This document shows positions 12,819 through 25,225 of a stretch of DNA of 64,000 nucleotides, piece by piece. Within the stretch, counting starts at the first letter, position 1; every line of letters begins with the position of its first letter. The DNA is from Prostheceraeus crozeri (Eukaryota; Platyhelminthes; Polycladida; Euryleptidae): positions 62,001 through 126,000 of the forward strand of contig CAJQUW010004458.1 of assembly GCA_907163375.1 (NCBI GenBank). Direction: 5' to 3'. The notes under the pieces are model-generated. The model was not told the origin of the DNA and did not search any database. It saw only the letters and a list, made by a program, of their open reading frames with translations. A program made the position numbers and the translations under genes.

Positions 12819-13233
12819 TAGCTAAAGAGAATGACAACTATTCAGTCAATAAATGTCACCAACACCCCCGATTCCCCGACCGCAATCGCTCGATCTAGGA
12901 ATCGAACCGAAGTCTGCGGTGGAGACGAGTTCGCACCTTCTTGACCATGCCACGCTGACGGTTCAAAAGGAATGAGAGTGAGGGCAGAATGCTGGCAGAA
13001 TGTCAATAATGATAGGACAATAAGTTGTCGACATCACTTGGAAATGACTTTTGCCTTCACTCGCATTCCTTTTCAACCGTCAGTGTGGCCTAGTGAAGAA
13101 GGCGCGAGCTCGTCTCCACCGCGATTTATATCGGTTCGATTCCTAGATCGAGCGAATGTGGTCGGGGAATCAAGGGTGTTGGTGTCTTTTGTTGACTCAA
13201 TAGTTGTCAATCCTTGTTGTTCTCTTCAGATAT
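12819..13233. repeat. Palindromic pair of tRNA-like SINE units
   Basis: The whole segment is a long inverted repeat with arms of about 155 bp around a 70-100-bp centre. Each arm carries a tRNA-like pol III promoter. On the right arm (plus) an A-box-like TGGCCTAGTGAAG sits at 13085-13097 and a perfect B box GGTTCGATTCC at 13133-13143. On the left arm (minus) the B box is at 12898-12908 and an A-box-like word at 12938-12952. The A boxes face the centre, so the two units would transcribe outward. The outer ends (AGAGAATGACAACTA and its inverse) match the ends of the single-unit relative at 30937-31154. The plus-strand open frame over it (12972-13280) is a by-product of the repeat. Confidence 0.82.
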
Positions 13234-14825
13234 TCATTGCACTGCGACAGACCTTTGTTGGCAATAATATATTAATATAATGAAGCCCAAACTAACACAG
13301 CTGGCCAAACTAATTATTGAAAAAAAGAAAAGAAGATAAAACAACTTGTAAAAGAATAAGTACTCTTTCTTTTTAAGATTTCATTGTAGGGCGAAGGTCC
13401 CGAAACTGATCGTGTGAAATTTCTTTTGATTGTGTGGTAGATCATTATAAAACGCTGTTTATGGTTACAGGTTAGAACAATTCATTTATAATTAGAAATT
13501 ATGATCTATTTGTTGTCCATCGCATAAAGTTGTGGAGCTCTCTCAACGTCACAAAGACTCTAAGACAAATGCCACTTTAGCTGGATCTAGACAATATATT
13601 TTTTCATGAAAAATAGTTACACGCGATCTTCGTACATGCTGCAGTTTGATATCTTCTGGAACTTCACCATTTACATTGAAGTGAGATCTATGCAATGCAT
13701 ACATATTGATAAAAGTCACAACAACATTAATGTCATTCGCATTCAGATGTCAAATGGATCGCATGTTCAATATTAGCTCAGTTGTGTTTTTTTTCAAAAG
13801 TTGATTTATCTCATTTTCAAACGAAAGCTATCAAATATACAATACATTTATGTTTAGGTACGACAAACATGATTGAATTTCATAAAACTATCAATTCAAA
13901 ATGTATTCTTGACTGCACACCAAATACTCTCATTTGTTTCATCCAGGTATCCTGTCTAGACAGTCAATCTAATACTGCGTCATCGTATTCTTTCCATTTG
14001 AGATTGACTTACATGATGAACATTTGGATGCTAGTCGTGTACAATAAACACTAAATCTCATGTTAGATTGTTTAAATATGGCATTTATAGACAGTCTCGT
14101 CTACGAATTAGCACTGCAGCAATGCACGTAAGATTTTGGATTATGTAAATGGAACTTTTTATTGCTTTCATTATCAATCCTAAATGACGCCTGTGATTCA
14201 ACATGGGATTGAACTCTTTTCATCGATATTTAAATATCATGCAAGTTTTTCTTGGCATTACTTGACTATCAATATTCCAAAGAATATGAATATAATAGTT
14301 AATTTCAGTTGTGAAAAGTCAAAGCAACATAGCTTTATATAGCTCTCTAAGTCATGAATGAATTATTTTCAGATTTGAAATAAAGTAGTAAATTATTTTG
14401 ATAATTCTATATCAATTTCATCAGATTGAAAGCAGGCTTCAGCTTGCTGAAAGCATCATAGGTTGATATAAATATATACATCGTCATGGAAAAAAGCTAA
14501 ATTATTTGTAACAGGGCATACACTCAAGCTTGAATTCATTGCTTCAAATATAACTACAGTAGCCAACTAATAGGCATGAGACTTGTCATTAACTTTTTTA
14601 TATCCATAATCATAATAGAATCATTTTTTGACACTAATAATGATTACCAATATGATAGTGATAACAAAAGGTAGTCATATGAAATATAGATTTCATTCTT
14701 TAATCCTTTAGTAAATTATTTATATCAGCTACAACTTAGTCAAGTAGGTCGCACTACACAACGTTCAGAACAGTCACAATTCTCAAATTGACCTTCAACT
14801 TGATCATTCAATTAGCTATCGGCAG
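13234..14825. other. AT-rich stretch, mostly featureless
   Basis: At 13242-13265 a word containing CAGACCTTTG matches, inverted, 30711-30740 next to the other tRNA-like element, so the repeat family extends beyond the palindrome. The open frame at 13782-14054 has no recognisable domain. Confidence 0.45.
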
Positions 14826-14957
14826 AACCAAGGAAAGAAGGAATTCAAACGCCTCGTAGCAGGTGCACAAAGATACATGGTGGAGCAAAGAGGTCGAATC
14901 TTTCAAAAGTCAATAGTAGAACCATTGAGAGAAGTAGATGCAAACGAATTACGACAA
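14826..14957 (+). CDS. Candidate isolated coding exon, unknown protein
   Basis: This is a 132-bp open segment (44 codons, phase 0 at both ends). It is preceded by an AG acceptor (14824-14825, CGGCAG) and followed by a GT donor (14958-14959, GTGAAC). The encoded peptide begins NQGKKEFKRLV and ends VDANELRQ. It is hydrophilic, has balanced charges and does not show the Asn/Ile/Lys/Phe bias of random AT-rich frames nearby. It is less AT-rich than its surroundings. The upstream pyrimidine tract is weak. I do not recognise the protein and see no partner exon. It could be an exon of a host gene with very long introns, or a chance open segment. Confidence 0.33.
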
Positions 14958-17900
14958 GTGAACAGTTATTCATTACATTTTCAATTTTCATGCTATTTTT
15001 CAGACATGAAAACATTTTTAATTTTTTAAGAATGTCAGCAATTTTAGGACAAAGACATTGCCTAAGATTCTAAAATAAACTCCTACCTGCATGACAAAAT
15101 GATAGAAATTTCGGCAATAGTAGTTTTATTTGCAGTCCCACTGCAGAATACTTCTTTACAATCAGATGATTTCTTTATTAAAACACATGCATCCACGTTG
15201 GCTTTTGTAAAATTTAATCTTTTTGATGCTGTTTTACTCCCTTCGAACTGGATACTATTGATGTCTATTTCTAGTTGACCGCTCGACTTTCCATGTTATT
15301 ACTTTCTTTCGATGTTCCGCTACAATGTCCAAGGGCTATTAACTAAAAGAGAAAGTCTGTTTCTGCTCTTTCCATTTCCCGTGTGATGGAACGAAAACAA
15401 AGAATGAAAACAGACGTCTCGTCAACTGGGAGAGTTATCAAAGTTTTCTGGCAAATAGTTCAGTTATAAATATGGCGCACAAAATGGAAACTGTGGATGG
15501 ATTTATAACATTTTTATATGACTTAGAAATTCATGGAAAAGAAAAAAGATAAACTCAACGTTTTGATATTTTGAGCAGACAGTATATCAGGAATCAAAAT
15601 TTGTTTTATCATGGAACATTTCTATTGCATTTATATTTTGATACTTCGACAACATATTTTTGTAAAAGGTATGTTGCTGACCATGTTTACATTTATCTTC
15701 TATATCATCTTTACATTACTTACTTGTACATCTCATCCTTCATCCATCATTCATTGTATATGGACATTTTTATCATTTTATCACTCATCATGTCAATGTT
15801 ATGTATATTTGTACTACGTTTTCCAAGTTGGAAATAATTGTTTTGACTTCTGATGTGTCAGTTTGATGCGGATATGAATGGATACGCATTTTTCAGCTGA
15901 AAATTCTAACAATCGTGCTATCGTCATGATAGTTCTATTATTAAAACTATAGCCTGTAAAGACTTAGGTCGCAGGTTCAAGATTCCAAAGGAAATTTCAT
16001 GTCTGTCGTTGAAGGCATGCATTTCTCAAAATTAGTCAAGCGTCAAATGTATTAGGTGAACATAGAATGTAAAAGCTAGTGTACAATCATCACCGGTAAT
16101 TAGATAGATATGAATGTAAAGTATATTGCCGAACATTAAATTAACGAGAGTATCGAATAACCGATTTTTCTTTTAAGCAAATAGTGACATTGGAAGAAGT
16201 AGGTCTATCTTATACGCTGGATATCACAGGGAAAAGCATTATTAGCATAAAAAATAATTATGAACTTCATTTACCTTCCATAACGCATTAGACAATAATC
16301 GAAGGTGAATAAAGTCTTCTGTGGCTTTTCTTAGTACACCTCTGCGCCTAAGACAAATATGGAATTGATTCAGCATGTCGAGGATTTAGGTAGCAGAGAA
16401 AATGATGAATCAATTATCCGCGGTTTCATGATCGTTGTTTCGAATGCAGCAATGCATATAGAATGCATGTGCATGTTTCATTGAATACTAGGACTGTGGA
16501 CAATGTCTATCTTATTTTAGGCACTGCACGGCAAGGAAAGCACTTTTGATTACCGGTGCTACGCTATACGTTTTCCCTCTATCTCTTTCTCCGACCGGAA
16601 ACTCTAATGTTGCTTACGATTTCTCCCCGGAATACTAGACGATGGTTTTTTTACTGTTGATACTGAATTACCGCATTTACCGGATTTTCTTTTTCTCCAC
16701 AAAAGTTTTTTCACTATCTCATGTGTCTCTTCTACCCCCTGATATGTACATGTATATTCCCCCAATTTTCCAGTTAAATAACACATGTAAAAATCAATAT
16801 GATATTACTCGACGTCTTCTATAAATGGCATCAGTTAACAAACACTATCCGAGACCAAATACAGGCGACTCGTATTATTTTATATCTAGTCAAGTTCCCT
16901 CGACTATTACGTTATGAGAATATTTACCACAAGCTTAACAATAGCCATCTATGGAATCCATTAACAATCTACATGCAGCAGTACATGATCCTCACGCATT
17001 TTTAAAGTAAAAGTATGTTTTGGTCTGAAAACTTGAAGAAGTCGTCCTCACATAAGCCCTCTCTAAGTTACTCAAGCATTTCAATCTCAAATGAATTCGT
17101 TCATTGATAGCGAAAAACATTTAAGCGTGAATTTGCCTGCATGAATAATAGGAACATCAATCTCAAGATGCTTAAAAGCGACTGGGGTCTCATTGCGAAA
17201 AGTTTCGAATAGATTGATAGTCTTTGACGAAAACGAGAAAATAACATCTATACAAATGCAGGGTGCGCCACGGCGTGGGTCGGGGGTGTGTGCGTCACGA
17301 TCTATGCAATTCACTGATTCCAGTTCAATATCTATGCATGCAGGATATTGCCGTTCGCCGACCAACTAAGACGGTAAAAGAATAACGGCGGAAAATGAAT
17401 ACGTTGATTATGTTGTGTCTCTCCTCTTCCGACCAGGATATTTTAAAGCATCTCAACTGATACTCATTTTCCAATCAGAAAATGAGAGAAGGGGAAAAAT
17501 ATGACACCGGTACTATAAAATTTGAAAAATTCAAGTTAATTCCGTATTAGTCTGCTGGAGAAAAACTCTGCTAATGAAAGACTCATGGTATTGTATACTC
17601 ATAACTTGGCCTATTAAAGTAAATATTTAGTAAAAAAATAAAGTAAAAAATAGTAGAAAATAAAGTAAAATAGTTTGAGTCCGACTACAGTTTTTGAAAA
17701 CTGTGAGGATCATTTGACTCATCCGCTTCATGGCATTGTTCCGATCCGACTTCCTAATAATGGACACCTTCGAGTTCCTTTCTCATCAGCCACTACACGC
17801 TCTTTCCCTTAGATCTGTGGTACAATCTGTGTATTTTGATGTTTTTGATGCACGCTACATGTACATGTTATTGTATATTCTTTCCGAATGAGACGATCGA

Positions 17901-20177
17901 GCATTACTTTTATATTCTTTGTATTCTTTATTACATTATCTTTGCTGTGTTTTGAACTTAGTTATATGTGGACTGTCAAACTTCTGGTCTACATAATTAA
18001 TTAGCAAATTGATATGCATGATTTCGATCTGCGACAAAAAATAAGTGAATCTCTCTCTATGAGATGATGACCAACAGAACATGAAGACTTTTTTTAGTTA
18101 ACGTTTACCAATGACTTGTTATTCAAGCCGATGCATCCACTCCATCAGCCAACATTCAAGATAGCTTAATGAGACATTGGAACTCTTCATCGTGTCAGAG
18201 CCGGCCAGTTTTCGGTCCCCGGGCCCAGATCTAAGCGCCAGCTGGCCATGACTAGGATGTCATCCAGAACATTCAAAAATATGTATTGACTATTCTGATA
18301 TTATTGCTGTAAAGAGCAGAACAAATAATTGCATATAATTGAATGTATCGCATTCACTTCAGGATTTCCGCATATAATACGAGTATTTTTAGTGAAATAA
18401 ACAGGAAAATTAATTGTTTAGAAGAATTGAATGTAATTCCTCAGGAGTAGCCTTTATATTGACGAATTTATCACAATTGAAACCTTCTTCGGCAACTAAT
18501 CATTTGGGAAGATAGCGGAGCACTTAGGTACCGACCCCGACTGGCTAAATTTAGGAATGTAGGTTGAAGTCAAGCATTGTAATTATCTTAATCGACATAT
18601 ATATTCTTCCTTCGTTAATATAGAAGAATCTAATTTTCTTTTTTTCTTTCAGTAACCCTTAACTACATTCGTGGCTATTTGCAGTGTAAAGGTTGCAATT
18701 CTGTAATAAAAGAGATGAACCAACATGACCAGTCTACTTGATAATTTAAAGTAATTTATTATTTTAGCGTGTTTTTTTTTATTCCTTAGTTAATTTTGGT
18801 ATTCAGTATTATTTCAGCATACTCAGTATATTTCAGTATATTCAGCATTCAGATTAATTCAATAACACAAATTGACGACTGACGGCTGACAAATTGACGA
18901 GTTGACGGCTGGCTAAGATAGTCAGACAAGATTCAAATTAAGACAGAAGTGGCGGAATTATGAATATTTAGTACCGAACATCAACCATCGTTGTAATTTG
19001 TTCATATGAAAACAGAAATATGACCTTGATCCACGACAAATGGCAACCAGTGGATAATCTGTGCACAATAGGTTTATGTACCGATTGAAATTCAATAGAT
19101 AAAAACGAGCATCTTGATGTCTAATGCAAGGATAGGACGTAATGCATCTAATCTTTAGCATTTTATTTGCTTTCCAGTAGATAGTAAACTGATGCGATTG
19201 AAAGTTAAGTTAATGCCAAATTTCGGGAAACTTCTTTAATAGATTCTATTTCAAGCCAAGCAGAACACGACGGTCATGTGTGATTGCATGCTGTGTAATT
19301 GGAGAAACAAAATTTCGTGTAGACAAAGTTTGAAATCCTCATGATTCGAACTTTGACGTTTAGCTGGAGATAGTGTTTATCAATTAAACTTTTGAACGAG
19401 AGAATGTAAATCTGGTGTCATTTCACACCGATCAGCTGAATTTACAACTGATGTAATAGTCCCCCTTGTTCAAATCGTCATCAACATAGAATAGTATGAT
19501 TAGTTATGAAATTATCTGTTACTTCTTTTCATGAGTATTGATATATTTTGTTAAGAACTCAGTTGTATAACCGTATTTTTTGATATCGTTTTAGTCGTCG
19601 ACATAAACGGTGTACAATAATAATATTGCTTACTTTCAAATGCCTCAAAATGGGAATCGAGAGGTTTGTCATCACATACAGTTCAGAAACATTTCACTTT
19701 TGTACAAATCAATCAAGAACTATTGTACAAGGAAAAAAGAAATGACAAAAAGTTAAACACGAACGACGTAACAAAAATAACGCATCAACGAGTGCAATAA
19801 AGGATGTACATACGGCCATTGTCAAGTCAAAGAAAAACACGCCGGCGGTCGTCGTATTCAAAACCGGCCGGTCGAGGATGGCAAGCAAACCTAGCGTCTC
19901 TCTACCGGTTGTTTAAGGCTTTGATCGTCAGACAATATTTGGTCATTTGTGCCATTAGACATTATTTAATTTCCACGTAGCATACATGAAGTGCATGACT
20001 GGCAGCCCTACTGGTGCTCCGTATAAGCGAAAGTTACCTATTACAATACAATATTATGCGATGCAATTATTCGCACTTTGATAACATGCTTTTTGAGATG
20101 AGCAGTACAGGCAATGCGGTTAATGACTTATCTACAATCTAATGAGTACTAGGCCTACTTTTTAATTTATGATAATG
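14958..20177. other. Long AT-rich stretch with minor repeats only
   Basis: A pol III B-box-like word, GGTTCAAGATTCC, at about 15974-15986 may be the trace of a SINE. A-rich near-repeats of AAATAAAGTAAAA lie at 17617-17672. TATTTCAG/TATTCAGCAT repeats are at 18808-18855, and a two-unit 22-bp tandem repeat (unit starts AAATTGACGA) at 18869-18912. A GC-rich patch with CCGGCGG and CCGGCCGG is at 19840-19880. Open frames here (such as 15571-15837, 16642-16824 and 17087-17365) show no domain. Confidence 0.45.
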
Positions 20178-20475
20178 TAAACTACATTTTCAATGTCAAT
20201 CAAATACAGACAAATTGAAAAGATATGATCAAAATAATGACACAAACGGGCATTGATACAATACTAATATATGCTTATGTGATATAAGAGGTGGTTGGGT
20301 GATGTTGTCATTGTTCGATCATTGTAGCGAATAATATGAGTTTCAATTCATCAAACGAATTGTGTGTCCTGAAATCGAACATATATCCATATGTCTCGCC
20401 TCCACAAGAAAGCTTAACATGGTCAAAAAATTCTAAGTTTTTCTAAGTTTTTCTGTAATGATTGACTAAGCAATT
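20178..20475 (+). repeat. Inverted repeat family R2, arm 1
   Basis: About 270 bp align, reverse-complemented, with 27548-27845. Shared words include TTCGATCATTG, GGTGGTTGGGTGATGTTGTC, AATGACACAAAC and GTAAACTACATTTTCAA. Identity by eye is around 85-90 percent with small gaps. Neither copy encodes anything I recognise and no terminal repeats were found, so the class is unknown. The arms are about 7 kb apart in opposite orientation. Confidence 0.75.
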
Positions 20476-20759
20476 TATTCTAGACTGAATGTCGTCAACG
20501 GTCGACATGGGTTTAATTAAATTAACCAGACGGCATCAAAAAAGCGGTTTGTCTGCCGCCGGCCGGGGTAGGGCCAACGCCCGGTTCCAACCCTGTATAA
20601 TAACACAATCATCAGCCGAAAGAACTTCACAACGGAAAATTCGCACAGAAATACCGGTTCTTTAGCATAAATCACTGGACATCACAAGTCAAGATACTAA
20701 AGAGAAGCAAGAAAGAGAAGAAAGCTAGAAAGCTATGAAAAATTACTGAAAATGTATTG

Positions 20760-21290
20760 TGCATCACGTTATTTTGAAGTTGTGAAGTAAATATTTAGTT
20801 TTGTGTCTGCACTTGAAACCAATTCATTTCTGCTGTTAAGAGGAGTTCCACCCCTATCCCTCAAAATAAAATATATTTCATGGAAGCTCAAATCACACTT
20901 CGAAATTCCCGGCTTGTGCGGTTTGCATTTTTCAGCAATTTTATTATAGGGGTCTTGATACTTTCCTTGAGCTTTCAGAATTCTTTTGATAACTGTGTTT
21001 CATTTGTGTATTTTCTGTGATTGAATGACTTATTATGATTAGCGTATCTCAATTTGAAGCTGTCTTTACTTATGCCGATGCATTTTTTATCAGTGCAATT
21101 TGAATAGTCACATGTGATTATCACTGAATGAATTATATTGACTGAGAGGCATTCGTTTCCAAGTGGGCAAGGTCTTCTATCCACGCAATTGCATGTTTTC
21201 ATTTCAACTTTTTCATTCTTTAACATCCTTTTGTTGTGGCCGTTTATAATTCTCTTTACATCAGGTATATATTACATATAGATGTATAAA
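20760..21290 (-). mobile_element. Penelope-like element relic (GIY-YIG part)
   Basis: The minus-strand frame (about 21270 to 20975) encodes a Cys-rich segment, TCNCVDRRPCPLGNECL, followed by CIGISKDSFKLRYANH and SFNHRKYTNETQLSK. This matches the zinc-finger plus GIY-YIG endonuclease C-terminus of Penelope-like retroelements, where the family reads C-N-C-R-N-K..C-P-L...C-L and Y-I-G-L-T-x-x-x-F-K-x-R-Y-x-x-H. Upstream, NGHNKRML fits the typical linker before the finger. Downstream about 60 codons still resemble the C-terminus but are interrupted by stops. No reverse transcriptase domain remains nearby. It is an old, 5'-truncated fossil. Confidence 0.75.
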
Positions 21291-23592
21291 CTATATAGAC
21301 AATTCTGTTTTTCAATATTATTATCCAACTATGACTGCAGAATCCGTCATTGCCATTTCAAGTATTATTGCTAGTAACGTTGGCATTACTCAGTTTCAGT
21401 CATTGTTAAATAATTTGCATTATTCGCATACTTCTCTGTTTATCTTATTTTTATATTCAAGTCTCCCTCAAAAGATGGTGCATTCTTCATGGCTAATGGT
21501 AGAAAAATATCGCACAATAAGAAGTGATGCATCCTAATGTGCTTCTACAGACGCAACGATAATCATTCTACTCTTACAGCAGGAATAGCTGCAATTTTGC
21601 AGTTCTGTTTTATTTATCCCATGTTCGAGGCTAAATATTCAGATTGTTTTAGTGAACGACACAATTGCAAATTTTTTGGTTATGTTTGAGTGCAATGCCT
21701 TACTTAGCAATGATGGCATCAGCAACGGCGTGGTTGTGACAAAAAGGTGGCTTTCGAGCTTAGAGCTAAAACATTTTATACACGAAGTTACGGAATGAAG
21801 TACATGTCAACAAATAATATCAACAATTTCAAATTTCGCATTATTCTATTGTCGACATGAATTAGTTGACAAAAATATCAGTAATCAGAAAATATCAGAA
21901 AACGTCAATAGCTCTCGCACTATATTAGGGTTAAACCCATGCCTAAAAACATGGTTTGTAAAAACTCTAAAACGGTATTGGGAAGTTCAGATACATGGAT
22001 CTCAAACAAGCATGGTTTTAAACTCTTTCAGTAACTGCAAAACAGGGATGACCATTGGGTTGAGGCCTCATGGGAGGGGCCATGGGTAAGAGTTGGGCTC
22101 TAGACGAGAACTTGGCCCGTGGGTCCGTGAGCCGAGAAATGTTCAATATCAACATATCAACTCAAATATCAATGTTAAATCTCCCTTCCGGGTCACCTCT
22201 ATAACAGGACTTCTCCCGTGAAAACATAATTTGACCTTTTTGTATGGACCACTTCTATATTTAGACAACTTGCATGCGTCTCATAAGCATAGTCAACTTA
22301 TATAGAGGCTTCACTGCATTGAAAAGATTACCTGAGTGCATTTTGATATTTGGAGCGTTTTAATCCATCGGTTTAGCAAGCTTGCCAATTGAAGTGACTA
22401 ACTGATCTTCTTAGGATATTCACTCCATAATACTGATGTCTAGAAACTGTCAAAATCAAGTGATCGCCACAAATTTAACATGTGAGGTAATGAAGATAAA
22501 TTCTGCATATTAGTTGATATTTCTAGCTATGCTGCAAAAGGACTTCCAGTTTGTATATCAGATACGATGGTACAAATGTTCTCATGCAGACGTTCATCCA
22601 TTTAACAAGAAAATTTTAGTTTCACGCACCATTTCAAGTAACTTGGAAACATGAATGGAAAGCCCGCAGACGCCCACTGTTGATGCACATCTTTATACCC
22701 ATACAATATCCTCATTTACCCGTATTTCACGCAAGCTTTGCTATGATCACCTAACTGAATCGGTCACTAGACATGCTACCTAAATGAATAGATTATATAT
22801 ACGAGTATATGTTGTATGTACCGGCACATGTAGGTCAGCTGATAAACAGGAAACGTTTCTTAGCAGTTTAACAAGATTATTTGTACGGATTAATTATCTG
22901 TGTGGTGAGTTACTGTCTTCACAATTTTAATTTAAGATATGAACATGAAGGACACACGAAGCTGTTGAATATTGCTTTTCAAGTCCGTCGCTCAGTGGAA
23001 TTCCTTTTTGTCTATTTGATGAATCGCATGGCATGGACCCTAAATAAAAATCTTCGCATCATGGACATACCTTCAGTCATAGAAATTGACAACAATAAAA
23101 CCTCCAGAATGGAAATTAAGCTTCATGCAATGCACAATAACGGCACATAAATCGCACGCATTTTCACTTAGATGCACCTGCCAACGTCTGTATCATTGGG
23201 TTAGAATCAGTCACATGAGTAAATCGAAGCTTTTAATTGGTTCTTCATGCCCCAACTTAGTTCCCCCGGATGTGCCGCGACCTTGAGTCAATTTCCATTC
23301 TAGCGAACTTCAGATAAACAGTTTATTTCTATGCCTTCAGTGATAAGTCAACTGATTGATTGTAGTTCACTTCATCGACACATAGATATCATGGATTTTA
23401 GTCATTTCATCGACAGGTCTTTTCATCAATGTCTATGTCCAGAGTCAGAAGGGAGTCCCTGATAAAGCTCAAAGACGTCATGTTTGATGTCTATAAATTA
23501 TTGAGTTAATTTATGTCTTTAACCACAATCTATGGATGCATGACACTCTTTGGCGAATATCAGCCACCTGTCGATGAAATAAGCCTGTAGAG
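21291..23592. other. AT-rich stretch without a recognisable gene
   Basis: A GC-rich patch at 22060-22140 has no identity. Open frames at 21331-21537, 22881-23150 and 23086-23286 lack domains. Confidence 0.5.
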
Positions 23593-23665
23593 CAGTGGTT
23601 TCCAACCTTGCATGATTTGTCACCCAAACTATTCTTTGACATTGTCTCATTAACCCCACGTAGGA
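23593..23665 (+). mobile_element. hAT-type terminal sequence, solitary
   Basis: The word CAGTGGTTTCCAACCTTG matches the well-known terminus of Charlie-like hAT transposons (CAGTGGTTCTCAACCT). No facing inverted terminus was found within the next several kb. It is probably one end of a truncated hAT element or a hAT-derived MITE. Confidence 0.45.
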
Positions 23666-25225
23666 CTAACATTACTATCAAGTTGTTAGGTATCTAATAT
23701 AATTTCAATTTCTTCATTATTTCAATAGTTTCAATCTTGTTGATAGAAACAATGATAGATATGCCACTTGAAATACCACAAAAATATTCAACTTAAAACG
23801 GAAGATGAAATAATTAATCGGACTAATTTATTTGCTTCAAGTAGCCAGCCAGGCTCATTAATACGAACGAAAAATAAAAACGAGTAAAATAAAATGAGTT
23901 GCACCTATATGAAATGTGCATAGCTGCACATTAAAAAGCCCTGACTTGAATTTTATGTGGATTGTGACATTCAAAGATAATTCATTTCGCAGTAATAGTA
24001 ATTTTGACTTGTCTAGTTTTTGCATGACGCCTTAGGTAGGATCTCTAGTCAAAGGAATTTAATCAATAATTCTTCTGATAACTTGTGACTGTGTTTTTTC
24101 TGTTACTCAGACGAATATCTTGCTCAGAAAAAAGAAATGGAAGAGATGAACTTTAGAAATGAACTTGAAAGATAATTTCTATACTTAGATAACCGTTGTA
24201 ACAATACCCGACGGACAGGCTTTGTTCTCTGACAAACATATTTCCTGTAAGGATAGCGACGAGTTTATCATAATTCTATCCGGCTGGACATTAGAGACGC
24301 AGAGAATTAAAGCTGATAAATTCTTTATATTTGAACCGCTCAAATGTTGAAGGAAGAAAGAATGCCTTCCATTGTGTCCAAACTTAAATTGTTGCCCTGC
24401 AAACATTTTCACACAATGTGTGAGCATAAAGAAAAGACTCTAAACGAATGATGAAATTTGGCATTTATAACTTCCATTTATGTGGCATTTCGGCAAGTAT
24501 GACATCTGGAATCAAATTTCCCTTGTATGAAATACAGCTTGTTTGATTAAATTTATTCAAAAACAAAAGTTTATCAACCTGATCGAGCAAGAGCTGTGCG
24601 TGAAAATTCCGGTCAAGTAAATGGGACTCTCATATGACATAAGTTATACTTGTTTTTCATCGATGATCTCATGTGTCCATTATTTATTGATTTATTGATC
24701 TATTGATCAAAATAAGCTCCGAGCGGAGCCAAGTACACAAAAATCAAAGTTAAAGTGATACACTTATATAGTAGTCAAGTCTTCGTTTGAAAGAATTGAT
24801 AGTGCGAGCCTGAAGATCTACGTGCATATTCAAATTATTTATCCACTATTTGTATAACTTTGCTATTCAATCTGCGTTGCGCGATGCCCTAAGAAAACAG
24901 GGTGCCAAGAGTAGCGTGTTGTAATTCTTGTCATCAGCATTTTGTTTTAAATGCGTACAGACAGAAAGCGAAAAAAAGAATCCGCTCGTTTTTCCATGAA
25001 TTACTGATTTTAGGTCTGACGTCATTGATCATTTCTAAACATGCGAGAAAATAGGCTGATGTAATGACAAAATTACACAACTTGACAAAATCTATACCGC
25101 TATCAGAAATCAGAATAACATCTTTTTGGATAACATATAAAAATATGTGCGCTGACTGACAAAAAATTTTAACTTTGAAAACATCACCTCATGCAGTTGA
25201 TTCAAATTTACTCCGCAGCATTTTA
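23666..25225. other. AT-rich stretch without a recognisable gene
   Basis: No domain-bearing frame, RNA gene or repeat was seen. The open frame at 24185-24427 (minus) is not recognisable. Confidence 0.5.

Noticed and set aside
12972-13280. 102-codon open frame
   Set aside because: It runs through the palindromic tRNA-like repeat and has no domain.
15966-15990. tRNA gene at the B-box-like word
   Set aside because: No A box at the right distance and no cloverleaf.
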